Shown: positions 13,072 through 22,303 of the stretch, piece after piece | Layout of the letters: every line of letters begins with the position of its first letter | Position numbering within the stretch: the stretch's first letter is position 1 | Source of the DNA: Bacteroidaceae bacterium | GTDB taxonomy: Bacteria; Bacteroidota; Bacteroidia; Bacteroidales; Bacteroidaceae | Direction: 5' to 3' | DNA length: 64,000 bases | Assembly (NCBI GenBank): GCA_017453465.1 | Contig: JAFTEV010000017.1 | Coordinates: 1-64,000 of the forward strand | The notes under the pieces: generated by a model | Database searches by the model: none | Seen by the model: the letters and a program-made list of their open reading frames with translations, nothing else | What the model was told of the DNA's origin: nothing | Made by a program: the position numbers and the translations under genes

Positions 13072-14388
13072 ATGCTTACTCTTAAACTCATTACAGAGGA
13101 GACCGAGCGTGTGATTAAGGGTCTCCAGAAAAAACATTTCAATGATGCGGAAGGCGCAGTGCAGAAGGCCATCGACCTGGACAGGATGCGCCGCGAGGCT
13201 CAGAAGCAACTCGACGCAACATTGGCTGAAAGCAAGAAATATGCTGCCGAAATCGGCAAACTGATGAAAGCTGGTCAGAAGGCTGAGGCAGAAGCCGCCA
13301 AAGCTGAAGTGGCCAAGCTGAAGGTAACTGCCAACCAGCTGGAACAGCAGAAGACGGAGGCGGAGAATGCGCTGAATGCTCACCTCTGCACCATTCCCAA
13401 TATCCCTTACGACGAAGTGCCTGAGGGGGCTTGTGCCGAAGACAACGTGGTGGTGAAGTCCTCGCTGCGCGAATGCAAGCCTGGCGACACGGTGGGCAAC
13501 TGGGACACGGTCCCCGCCAACGGCGAAGCCAAACTGCCCCATTGGGAACTGGCCAAGAAGTATGGTCTCATCGACTTTGACCTCGGCGTAAAAATCACCG
13601 GCGCAGGCTTCCCTGTCTATGTGGGCAAGGGTGCACAGCTGCAACGTGCGCTCATCAACTTCTTCCTGGCCGAAGCTAACAAGGCTGGTTACACGGAAAT
13701 CATGCCGCCGACGGTGGTCAATGCTGCCAGCGGCTATGGCACGGGACAGCTGCCCGACAAGGAGGGCCAGATGTACCACTGCGAGGTGGACGACCTCTAC
13801 CTCATCCCCACAGCCGAGGTGCCCGTCACGAACATCTACCGTGACGTGATTCTGGACGAGAAGCAGTTGCCCATCAAGAATTGCGCCTACACGCAGTGTT
13901 TTCGCCGCGAGGCTGGCAGCTATGGCAAGGATGTGCGCGGCCTCAACCGTCTGCATGAGTTCAGCAAGATTGAAATCGTGCGCATTGACACGCCCGAACA
14001 CTCTGCCGAGAGCCACAAGGAAATGCTGGCACACGTGGAGGGGCTGCTCCAGAAGCTGGAACTGCCCTACCGCATCTTGCGCCTCTGTGGTGGCGACCAG
14101 AGTTTCACCTCTGCCATCTGCTACGACTTCGAGGTCTATTCCGAAGCCCAGGGCCGCTGGCTGGAAGTTTCTTCTGTCAGCAATTTCGACACCTATCAGG
14201 CCAACCGCCTGAAGTGCCGCTACCGCAGCAGTGCCGACAAGAAGGTGCAGCTCTGCCACACCCTCAACGGTTCGGCTCTGGCCCTGCCCCGCATCGTGGC
14301 TTCCATTCTGGAGAACTTCCAGACCCCCGACGGCATTCGCATACCAAAGGCTTTGGTTCCTTATACGGGGTTTGAGATGATTAGTTAA
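13072..14388 (+). CDS. serS: Serine--tRNA ligase
   Basis: This class II aminoacyl-tRNA synthetase charges tRNA-Ser with serine. The protein is 438 residues. Residues 1-110 form the long antiparallel coiled coil that contacts the tRNA variable arm (rich in A/E/K, e.g. AEAEAAKAEVAKLKV). The catalytic domain follows, with motif 2 around CFRREAGSYGKDVRGLNRLHE (shortened: FRREAGSYGKDVRGL) and motif 3 NGSALALPRIVASILE. TAEVPVTN is the serine-site stretch. A promoter lies 28 bases upstream. The + strand neighbour pfkA follows after a word-hairpin spacer. A tRNA-Ser gene is present at the right edge of the window. Confidence 0.97.
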   Translation: MLTLKLITEETERVIKGLQKKHFNDAEGAVQKAIDLDRMRREAQKQLDATLAESKKYAAEIGKLMKAGQKAEAEAAKAEVAKLKVTANQLEQQKTEAENALNAHLCTIPNIPYDEVPEGACAEDNVVVKSSLRECKPGDTVGNWDTVPANGEAKLPHWELAKKYGLIDFDLGVKITGAGFPVYVGKGAQLQRALINFFLAEANKAGYTEIMPPTVVNAASGYGTGQLPDKEGQMYHCEVDDLYLIPTAEVPVTNIYRDVILDEKQLPIKNCAYTQCFRREAGSYGKDVRGLNRLHEFSKIEIVRIDTPEHSAESHKEMLAHVEGLLQKLELPYRILRLCGGDQSFTSAICYDFEVYSEAQGRWLEVSSVSNFDTYQANRLKCRYRSSADKKVQLCHTLNGSALALPRIVASILENFQTPDGIRIPKALVPYTGFEMIS

Positions 14389-14393
14389 ATTAG

Positions 14394-14520
14394 GAATTAG
14401 AAATGAGGAATGTGGAATTAGGAATTAGAAATGAGGAATGTGGAATTAGGAATGGTTACTGTGCCTTTTCAGTATCAATTCCTCATTCCTAATTCCTCAT
14501 TCCTAATTCTTGTCAAATTG
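14394..14520. repeat. Word-hairpin spacer (GAATTAGGAATGAGGAAT class)
   Basis: The left half reiterates TTAGGAATTAGAAATGAGGAA and the right half holds the complementary ATTCCTCATTCCTAATTCC words around an unrelated loop. It starts right after the serS stop and ends about 12 bases before the pfkA start. A frame through it could extend pfkA upstream, but this is judged spurious. Confidence 0.7.
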
Positions 14521-14532
14521 TCAAATCAAGAT

Positions 14533-15510
14533 ATGGGAAAAATTAAAACAATCGGTGTTCTGACATCGGGCGGCGATGCCCCCGGCATGAACGCAGCCAT
14601 CCGTGCTGTCACACGCGCTGGCATTTGCAACGGATTTACCGTCAAGGGTATCTATCGTGGTTACGAAGGTCTTATTCACGACGAAGTGAAGACTTTCACC
14701 ACCGAAGACGTCAGCGGTATCATCACACGCGGCGGCACCATCCTGAAGACGGTTCGCAGCAAGGAGTTCACAACGCCCGAAGGCAGACAGAAGGCTTACG
14801 ATGTCTGCAAAAAGGAGGAAATTGACGCATTGGTTGTCATCGGCGGAAACGGCTCGCTGACAGGTGCATGGAATTTCGGCACAGAATTTGACTTCCCTGT
14901 CATCGGCATTCCCGGCACCATCGACAACGACCTCTACGGCACAGATGCCACCATTGGCTACGACACCACCATGAACACCATCATGGAGTGTGTGGACCGC
15001 ATCCGCGACACGGCCAATTCGCACGAGCGCATCTTCTTTGTCGAGGTGATGGGGCGTGACGCTGGCTTCCTGGCACAGAACTGCGCCATAGCCTGTGGTG
15101 CCGAAGCTGCCATCGTGCCCGAAGAGACAACCGACGTGGACCAGTTGGCACAGTTCATGAGCCGTGGCATCAGGAAGTCGAAGAAGTCGTGCATCGTCAT
15201 CGTCTCGGAGAGTCCCAAGTGTGGTGCCCTCTACTATGCCGACCGTGTGAAGAAGGAATTTCCCAATTTCGATGTGCGTGTCTCCATCCTTGGCCACCTG
15301 CAACGAGGCGGCAGCCCCTCTGCCCTGGACCGCATTCTGGCCAGCTGCATGGGCGTGGGAGCCATCCAAGCCATCATGCAGGGACAGCGCAATGTGATGA
15401 TAGGCTATCGCGACGGCGATGCCGTGCTGGTGCCCTTCAGCGAGTGCATCCGCACCGACAAGCGTTTCGACAAACGCCTCATCACCGTACTCAATGAATT
15501 AAGTATATAA
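14533..15510 (+). CDS. pfkA: 6-phosphofructokinase
   Basis: The enzyme phosphorylates fructose-6-phosphate to fructose-1,6-bisphosphate, the committing step of glycolysis. ATG 14533 is chosen because [20 protein letters not shown] aligns with the E. coli PfkA N-terminus; the longer frame upstream is repeat DNA. The product is 325 residues, close to E. coli (320). Conserved parts are [12 protein letters not shown], the catalytic [20 protein letters not shown] and [15 protein letters not shown]. An oddity is [10 protein letters not shown] where E. coli has IGGDGSYMGA: the Mg-binding Asp103 position is Asn, while the following Gly, typical of ATP-users, is kept. Activity or donor preference may therefore be altered. 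Confidence 0.92.
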   Translation: MGKIKTIGVLTSGGDAPGMNAAIRAVTRAGICNGFTVKGIYRGYEGLIHDEVKTFTTEDVSGIITRGGTILKTVRSKEFTTPEGRQKAYDVCKKEEIDALVVIGGNGSLTGAWNFGTEFDFPVIGIPGTIDNDLYGTDATIGYDTTMNTIMECVDRIRDTANSHERIFFVEVMGRDAGFLAQNCAIACGAEAAIVPEETTDVDQLAQFMSRGIRKSKKSCIVIVSESPKCGALYYADRVKKEFPNFDVRVSILGHLQRGGSPSALDRILASCMGVGAIQAIMQGQRNVMIGYRDGDAVLVPFSECIRTDKRFDKRLITVLNELSI

Positions 15511-15700
15511 GGAGTTAAAAGAAGATAGAAGGAGATAGAGGACGTTACATTTGACTTATCGACTTTAGTCGCTTTCGTAAGAAAGAATTGAACAATTTGA
15601 CAATTTACAAATTTCTATCGTCTTCTATCTTCCTTTATCTCCCTTTAACTCCTTCTAACTCCCTCCCAAATTATAAAATTGTAAATTGTAAAATTAGAAA
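15511..15700. repeat. Word-hairpin spacer (GGAGATAGAAGG and CAATTTACAATT classes)
   Basis: GGAGTTAAAAGAAGATAGAAG-type words after the pfkA stop are mirrored by CTTCTATCTTCC/TTTAACTCC words at 15620-15660. Between and after them are ACAATTTGACAATTTACAA words. A 21-base segment at 15568-15588 (GTCGCTTTCGTAAGAAAGA plus AT) is repeated exactly at 40599-40619. Confidence 0.65.
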
Positions 15701-15705
15701 AAGCC

Positions 15706-18283
15706 ATGAAAATTAAAGCAGACTACGCAAATGCTCCACAGTGGAAGGTGCTGACCGTAAAGGCTACACTCCCCGAAGAACTGAAGTGCCTGGACGAAAT
15801 TGCCCACAACATGTGGTGGGTGTGGAACCACGAAGCACGTGACCTTTTCCGTGACCTCGACCCAGAGCTGTATCACGACGTGAAACACAACCCCGTGATG
15901 CTCCTGGAACGCCTGACATACAGCCGCAAGGAGGAAATCATGAAGAATAAGTCCTTGATGAAACGCATCAAGGATGTTTACGCACTGTTCCGTGCGTACA
16001 TGGATGTAAAGCCTGACAGCAGCCGCCCCTCCGTGGCCTACTTCTGCATGGAGTACGGCATTCACTCGGCCCTGAAAATCTACAGCGGCGGCTTGGGTAT
16101 GCTGGCTGGTGACTACGTGAAGGAGGCGAGTGACAGCAACGTGGACATGTGCGCCGTCGGCTTCCTCTATCGGTTCGGCTACTTCACGCAGAGCCTCTCT
16201 ATGGACGGCCAGCAGATTGCGAACTACGAAAGCCAGAACTTCGGCTCACTGCCCATAGAACGAGAGTTCGACAGCGAAGGCAACCCGCTGGTGATTGATG
16301 TCCCTTACAATAATTATCACGTGCACGCATACGTGTGGCGCGTCAACGTGGGTCGTGTGAAACTCTATCTGCTCGACACCGACAACGAGATGAACTCCGA
16401 GTTCGACAAGCCCATCACTCATGCCCTCTATGGCGGTGACTGGGAGAACCGCCTGAAGCAGGAAATCCTGCTCGGCATTGGCGGTATGCTGTTGCTGAAG
16501 AAGCTGGGCATCAAGAAGGACATCTACCACTGCAACGAGGGTCACGCCGCACTCTGCAACCTGCAGCGTCTGTGCGACTACATCGAGGAAGGACTTACCT
16601 TCAACCAGGCCATGGAACTGGTGCGCGCATCATCCCTCTACACCGTGCACACGCCTGTGCCCGCCGGTCACGACTACTTCGACGAAGGGCTGTTTGGCAA
16701 ATACATGGGCGGCTACCCACAGAAGCTCGGTATCAGCTGGGACGAATTTATCGGCATGGGTCGCACCAACCCCGACGACCACGGCGAAAAATTCTGCATG
16801 AGCACTTTCGCGTGCAACACCTGTCAGGAGGTGAACGGTGTGTCGAAACTCCACGGCTGGGTTAGCCAGAAGATGTTCTCCAACATTTGGGCTGGCTACT
16901 ATCCAGAAGAAAACCACGTGGGCTATGTCACCAACGGCGTACACTTCCCCACATGGTGTGCTGCTGAATGGCGCAGCATTTATGCCAAATACCTTGCCCC
17001 CAATCACCTGAAAGACCAGTCAAACGAAGATATTTGGCATGGCATCTATAACTGCCCCGACGAAGAAATCTGGGCTGTCCGCAAGGCTCTGAAAAATAAA
17101 CTTTTTTGAGTACGTTGCTGAACAATACAAGGAAACTTGGCTGAAGAACCAGGGTGACCCAGCCCGCGTGGTGAAGTTGCTGGAGCGTTTCAACCCCAAC
17201 GCACTCGTCATCGGCTTCTGCCGCCGTTTCGCCACCTATAAGCGTGCTCACTTGCTCTTCACCGACCTGGAACGACTGAGCCGCATCGTCAATAACCCCG
17301 ACCGCCCCGTCATCTTCCTCTTTGCAGGAAAGGCACACCCCGCCGACGGTGCAGGACAGGGACTCATCAAGCGCATCTACGAAATCAGTCAAGACCCACA
17401 GTTCCAGGGAAAAATCATCTTTGTAGAAGACTACGACTTCCTGTTGGCCCGTCGCCTCGTTTCAGGCGTGGACATCTGGATGAACACCCCTACCCGCCCG
17501 CTCGAAGCCTCTGGCACCAGCGGCGAAAAGGCACTGATGAACGGTGTGGTCAACCTCTCTGTGAAGGACGGCTGGTGGCTGGAGGGCTACCGCGAAGGAG
17601 CAGGCTGGGCACTGACTGAAGAACGCACCTATCAGAACCAGGAGTATCAGGACCGTCTCGATGCCGCTACCATCTACTCCTTGCTTGAAAACGAAATTGC
17701 TCCTCTCTATTACGACCAGGACAAGAAAGGCATTTCAAAAGGCTGGATCAAGGTCATCAAGAACTCCATTGCCCAGATAGCACCTCACTACACCATGAAG
17801 CGACAGCTTGACGACTACTACAGCAAGTTCTATGTGAAGGAAGCTCAACGTTTCGCAGAATTGTCGAAAGACAACTACCGACTGGCAAAAGACATTGCCC
17901 AGTGGAAGCAAATCGTAGCCGAGCGTTGGGACAGCATCACTGTGGTCAGTGCCGAGTGGAACTTCCCGCAGGCTGGAGGCGAAGCCGGACAGAAGTATCA
18001 CCTGAAATATGTCATTGACGAACAGGGACTCAACGATGCCATCGGACTGGAGAAGGTCAACATCTGCCAAGGCAAGGACGGCGAAGAACGCATCTTCTCT
18101 GTTGAGCCGCTGACAGTGACTCGGCACGAAGGCAACCTCTACACCTTCGAGGCTACCCTTGCTCCTCAGCAGTTCGGACAGTACAAAAGTGCCATCCGTA
18201 TGTTCCCCAAGAACTCCCACCTGCCTCACCGTCAGGACTTCTGCTACCTGAAATGGCTGGAACTGCCAGACTTCAATAACTAA
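15706..18283 (+). CDS. glgP: Alpha-glucan (glycogen) phosphorylase, second copy, frameshifted
   Basis: Two frames together encode a GT35 phosphorylase very similar to the one at 5549-8116. Frame 1 (15706-17109) covers the N-terminal 467 residues and stops at TGA 17107-17109, directly after a run of six T (17102-17107). Dropping one T gives an uninterrupted protein of about 858 residues that continues with [20 protein letters not shown]. Everything else is intact, including [25 protein letters not shown] and the PLP-lysine motif [14 protein letters not shown]. The break may be a real null mutation, a sequencing or assembly error in a homopolymer, or +1 recoding, since TTT TGA allows the P-site tRNA to slip onto TTT in the next frame. 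The pfkA gene lies upstream on the same strand. Confidence 0.85.
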
Positions 18284-18370
18284 TAAGCCTCTCTCCACCT
18301 ACCCCTCTTCCCCCTTTGGGATGAGGGGAGGCAGGAGGGACTTTTCACTTCAAAAAAGAATTAATCAGCC

Positions 18371-18778
18371 ATGATAAAAAAGATTTCATTTGTTCTTATC
18401 GCCATGCTCGCTCTTTGTTCTTGCAACAATGAGGAGGATTCCACTTATAACTCTGCAGAACTGGTTGGAGTCTGGCAAAAAGAATATGACGATGGCATTG
18501 CGGACGCAGGCGTAGTCAGATACACCTTCCATCCCCAAACCACCAACAGCGGAACCGTTGACATCTTTACATCCGACTGGGCTGCTGGTGACACAACAGT
18601 CTATCGCAACTACACACTGACCGACACAGGCATCCTGCAAATCGTCCCCAAACCCGACGACCACTCCGAAGCCCTGACCGTCTATTGTCAGATTCGTGCC
18701 CTTAACAGCACCCGAATGACTTGGCACAATGCTGAAACCAATGAAGAACTGGCACGGTTTAAAAAAATAGGTTTCTGA
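18371..18778 (+). CDS. Small lipoprotein, lipocalin-like, unknown function
   Basis: This 135-residue protein starts with a lipoprotein signal (MIKKISFVLIAMLALCSCNN) whose lipobox Cys is at about residue 18, so it is probably anchored in a membrane. The mature part begins ELVGVWQKEYDD and ends RFKKIGF, a pattern seen in small beta-rich lipocalin-like Bacteroidales lipoproteins, but the family cannot be fixed by eye. It sits between the frameshifted phosphorylase and the antiporter, on the same strand, with 50 bases to the latter. Confidence 0.7.
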   Translation: MIKKISFVLIAMLALCSCNNEEDSTYNSAELVGVWQKEYDDGIADAGVVRYTFHPQTTNSGTVDIFTSDWAAGDTTVYRNYTLTDTGILQIVPKPDDHSEALTVYCQIRALNSTRMTWHNAETNEELARFKKIGF

Positions 18779-18828
18779 TACATTCAAAAAAATCGTAATT
18801 TGTAAAATTGTAAATTGTCAAATAAATA

Positions 18829-20559
18829 ATGTCACATCTTGAACCCCTAATTGCCGACCTTGCGCTTATCCTTATCTGCGCTGGTGTTATGACACTCCTT
18901 TTCAAGAGTCTGAAACAACCCATTGTTCTTGGTTACATCGTGGCAGGATTCCTCGCCTCGCCCAACATGCCTTACATGCCCAGCGTCACCGATTCGCACG
19001 GTGTCCACATCTGGAGTGAAATCGGTGTCATCTTCCTGCTCTTCGCTCTTGGCCTTGAATTTTCATTCAAGAAAATCCTGAAAATGGGCGCAGCCCCCAT
19101 CATCGCAGCCCTGGCCATCATCATTTGCATGATGTACGTCGGTGCATGTACAGGCGAACTCTTCGGATGGAAGCAGATGGACTGCATCTATCTGGGCGGA
19201 ATGCTCGCCATGTCATCCACCACCATCATCTTCAAAGCCTTTGACGACATGGGACTCAGGCAACAACGCTTCGCCAGCCTTGTGCTCAGCGTGCTGATTA
19301 TCGAAGACATCCTTGCCATCGTACTCATGGTTATGCTCTCCACGCTGGCCGTAAGCAAGGAGTTCGAGGGTTCCCAAATGCTGGGCTCCATCTTGCAGCT
19401 GGGCCTTTACCTCGTGCTTTGGTTCACCGTAGGTCTCTACTTCATCCCCATGGCCTTGCGCAAGCTGAAGCCCCTGATGAACGACGAAACCCTGCTCATC
19501 ACTGCTCTTGCCCTCTGCTTCGGCATGGTAGTGGCAGCTTCTGCTGCTGGCTTCTCAGCCGCCTTCGGAGCTTTCGTCATGGGCAGTATTCTGGCAGAGA
19601 CCGTTGAGGCAGAGAAAATAGAACACCTCGTTGCCCCTGTCAAGAATCTCTTTGGTGCCATCTTCTTCGTGTCTGTCGGCATGATGGTTGATGTGAACCT
19701 CATCATCGAGTACATCGTGCCCATCCTCAGCATCATCGCCGCCGTCATGTTGGGCCAAACTATTCTGAGCACTGGCGGCTTCCTGCTTTCTGGCCAGTCG
19801 CTGAAAACCTCCATGCAGTGCTCCTTCTCACTGACCCAGATAGGCGAGTTTGCCTTCATCCTCGCCACACTCGGCACGTCGCTCGGTGTCACCAGCGACT
19901 TCCTCTACCCCATCGTCGTCGCCGTGTCTGTCTTCACGACATTTACCACACCTTATATGATTAGGCTTGCAGAACCAGCCTACAACGTGGTGGCTCGCGT
20001 GCTGCCCGCCAAGTGGATAACCAAGCTGGAGGGCAACACAGACGAGAAGGACGAGAAAGTACCCAACGAGCTACAGCAAATCTGGAACGGTTGCTTCAAG
20101 CATTTCATATTCATCATGCTCATCAACAGCGTGCTCTGCATAGCCATCATGTCCATCATGCACTATTTCGGCAGACCCATCATTGCCGACATGATACCCT
20201 CCGAGTGGGTTAAACCCGTCACAGCCCTCATCGCCCTCATCTTCTGCTCCCCTTTCCTGTGGATGCTACTGCGTGCTGGAAGTGACAGCCCAGAAACCAA
20301 CAAGCTGTGGAACAGTGGACCCCGCTGGCGTGTGAGGCTGACAGCATACAGAGTGTTGCGTCTTTTCATCGCAGCCGTCTTTGTCAGCTACATCGTTGAC
20401 TACGCTATGCCTTGGAGCAGCTGGATTGGCATGTTCACACTCATAGCCATTCTGCTCATCATCTTCCACTCATCCGTTCTGGAGAAACAGAGTAAGAAAA
20501 TGGTACAGAACTTCACAGAGAATCTGAGTGCGCGTGAAAAACTGAAGGAACAAAAATAA
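18829..20559 (+). CDS. Cation:proton antiporter, CPA2 (KefB-like) family
   Basis: The 576-residue protein is a multi-spanning inner-membrane transporter that exchanges Na+ or K+ for H+. About 12 hydrophobic segments cover residues 8-390 (e.g. LADLALILICAGVMTLLFKS at the start, with the family motif QPIVLGYIVAGFLASP). Two further C-terminal segments follow a cytoplasmic linker (about 400-430). STTIIFKAFDDMG and LIIEDILAIVLM match the conserved core, with the ED pair expected in CPA2. No TrkA-N (RCK) domain is present, so nucleotide gating through a fused domain is not expected. Cation specificity cannot be read from sequence. Confidence 0.9.
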   Translation: MSHLEPLIADLALILICAGVMTLLFKSLKQPIVLGYIVAGFLASPNMPYMPSVTDSHGVHIWSEIGVIFLLFALGLEFSFKKILKMGAAPIIAALAIIICMMYVGACTGELFGWKQMDCIYLGGMLAMSSTTIIFKAFDDMGLRQQRFASLVLSVLIIEDILAIVLMVMLSTLAVSKEFEGSQMLGSILQLGLYLVLWFTVGLYFIPMALRKLKPLMNDETLLITALALCFGMVVAASAAGFSAAFGAFVMGSILAETVEAEKIEHLVAPVKNLFGAIFFVSVGMMVDVNLIIEYIVPILSIIAAVMLGQTILSTGGFLLSGQSLKTSMQCSFSLTQIGEFAFILATLGTSLGVTSDFLYPIVVAVSVFTTFTTPYMIRLAEPAYNVVARVLPAKWITKLEGNTDEKDEKVPNELQQIWNGCFKHFIFIMLINSVLCIAIMSIMHYFGRPIIADMIPSEWVKPVTALIALIFCSPFLWMLLRAGSDSPETNKLWNSGPRWRVRLTAYRVLRLFIAAVFVSYIVDYAMPWSSWIGMFTLIAILLIIFHSSVLEKQSKKMVQNFTENLSAREKLKEQK

Positions 20560-20572
20560 TTTTCGGTTGGGC

Positions 20573-20656
20573 GGTTTTGCGGTTCTTTCATCGTACAACC
20601 GCAAAACCGCACAACCGTAAAACCGCATAACCGTAAAACCGCATAACCGCAAAAAC
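20573..20656. repeat. Word-hairpin spacer (AACCGCAAAACC class)
   Basis: GGCGGTTTTGCGGTT at the left is answered by a run of AACCGCAAAACCGCACAACCG words at the right. It fills the gap between the antiporter stop and the esterase start. The same words occur at 23955-23990 and 56795-56897. Confidence 0.7.
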
Positions 20657-20657
20657 C

Positions 20658-22256
20658 ATGAGTGAAACAAATGAGATTAAAGAGATGCTGATGGCTCAGT
20701 ATGGCGAGAACAAAAAGATAACTGACGGCACATACGACCAGTCGTTGGCCGTGAAGTGTATTAACGGTACCTTCGTTGGCAAAAAGACAAAGAACATCAT
20801 TGCTTATAAAGGCATCCCCTTTGTCGGAGAGCAGCCCGTGGGTAAATATCGTTGGAAGGCACCCGTCAATTATGCTCCAAACGACGGTGTGTATGAGGCA
20901 TACTACAACGGGAAGACCTGCCCGCAGCCAGATGGCGACGTTGCGGCCCTTTATGCTCAGGGCGAGGACTGCCTGTACTTGAATATTTGGAGAACTGATG
21001 AATCGACCGCAGTGAAGAAGCCTGTCATGGTGTGGATTCATGGCGGTGCTTTTGAAGTAGGAGGTACAGCTGACCCGAATTACGAGTGCCACAACTTCAT
21101 CGAAGAGAACCCTGATGTCATCATTGTCAGCGTTGCTTACAGGATTGGTGTTTTCGGTTTCTTCCATCTGTCCCACCTGTCGGATGGTAATGACTATCTG
21201 GATGCACAGAACCTAGGACTCATGGACCAGATGATGGCACTCAAATGGGTACACGAGAATATTGCATACTTCGGCGGCGACCCCGACAACGTGACAATTT
21301 GGGGCGAATCCGCTGGTGCGGCAAGCTGCACCCTGCTTCCGTTGATTGAAGGTTCTCAAAAGTATTTCAAGCGCGTCATCGCGCAAAGCGGTTCCCCCAC
21401 CCAAACAAGGTCACAGCAGGAGGCAATCGCGTGCACCGACCAGATGTTGGAGGCACTTGACTGCAAGACCGTTGCAGACCTACAGAAGGTCAGTGCCGAG
21501 GAACTTGTGGAGACGGCGGGACGCTTGTTCGGACTGTTTCAAGTGCTCGGCATACGCACATTCCCAGAAAGGGACGGAAAATACCTGCCCCTACAGCCGT
21601 GGAAAGCATACGCTGACGGTGTGGCAAAGAGCATCGTGTTCCTTCAAGGCTGCAACAAGGATGAGTTTAACACTTTCGTGCCCCCCTTTGGAGTGGAAGG
21701 CTTCACCCAGTGGGGAAAGCAGCGCAAGGAGGAGAATTTTGCCAAGTTTACCGATGAAGAGAAAGCGTTGGTCGAAAGCTATATAAAAGATGTAAAGGGA
21801 GACAGCTACGAACCCTATACCCGACTGTTTGGGCAGATGCTGTTTATTGCGCCACAGATTAGACTGTCGGAGGAGCAGACCAAGGTCGGCGGCAAGTCAT
21901 ATACTTATTACTTCACAACGGAGTCCTCCCTGCCTATAATAAAAGCAGGCCATGCAATAGAGGTTTCCACTATATTCAAACATCCAGAAGATACTTGCTT
22001 CACAGGCAGAGAACTCGACGAAAACTTTGGGAAGACCCTGCGCAAGATGTGGGTACAGTTCGCCAAGACAGGCAATCCGTCGCTCACTGCGGACATTTCA
22101 CCAGAAAGAAAAGATAAAGAATGGCCACTCTACGACCTGAAGGACAAGCAGGTGATGGTGCTCGACGAGAAAAACATCCATCCAGAAAAAGAATCTCAGC
22201 TGAAGATTGTTGACTGGGAAAGGACCTATTTCTTGACTCAATATTATGTACCTTAA
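20658..22256 (+). CDS. Carboxylesterase, type B (first of a tandem pair)
   Basis: An alpha/beta-hydrolase of the COesterase family, 532 residues, cleaving carboxylic esters. The oxyanion-hole motif VWIHGGAFEVGG, the nucleophile elbow WGESAGAASC, a catalytic acid region around GCNKDEFNTF and the His in IKAGHAIEVSTIF are present. No signal peptide is visible, so it is probably cytoplasmic. The next gene is a close paralogue with the same start (MYGEN-like/NKxIxDGxYDxSLAVK) and end (IVDWERTYFLTxYY), separated by 47 bases, which indicates a tandem duplication. The natural substrate is unknown. Confidence 0.9.
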   Translation: MSETNEIKEMLMAQYGENKKITDGTYDQSLAVKCINGTFVGKKTKNIIAYKGIPFVGEQPVGKYRWKAPVNYAPNDGVYEAYYNGKTCPQPDGDVAALYAQGEDCLYLNIWRTDESTAVKKPVMVWIHGGAFEVGGTADPNYECHNFIEENPDVIIVSVAYRIGVFGFFHLSHLSDGNDYLDAQNLGLMDQMMALKWVHENIAYFGGDPDNVTIWGESAGAASCTLLPLIEGSQKYFKRVIAQSGSPTQTRSQQEAIACTDQMLEALDCKTVADLQKVSAEELVETAGRLFGLFQVLGIRTFPERDGKYLPLQPWKAYADGVAKSIVFLQGCNKDEFNTFVPPFGVEGFTQWGKQRKEENFAKFTDEEKALVESYIKDVKGDSYEPYTRLFGQMLFIAPQIRLSEEQTKVGGKSYTYYFTTESSLPIIKAGHAIEVSTIFKHPEDTCFTGRELDENFGKTLRKMWVQFAKTGNPSLTADISPERKDKEWPLYDLKDKQVMVLDEKNIHPEKESQLKIVDWERTYFLTQYYVP

Positions 22257-22303
22257 CAGGCTCACCCATACAAAATAGATAATGACAAAAGAAGAAAAAT
22301 ACT

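Noticed and set aside
14431..14532. A 34-codon upstream extension of pfkA
   Set aside because: It is encoded by the word-repeat spacer and has no similarity to PfkA N-termini.
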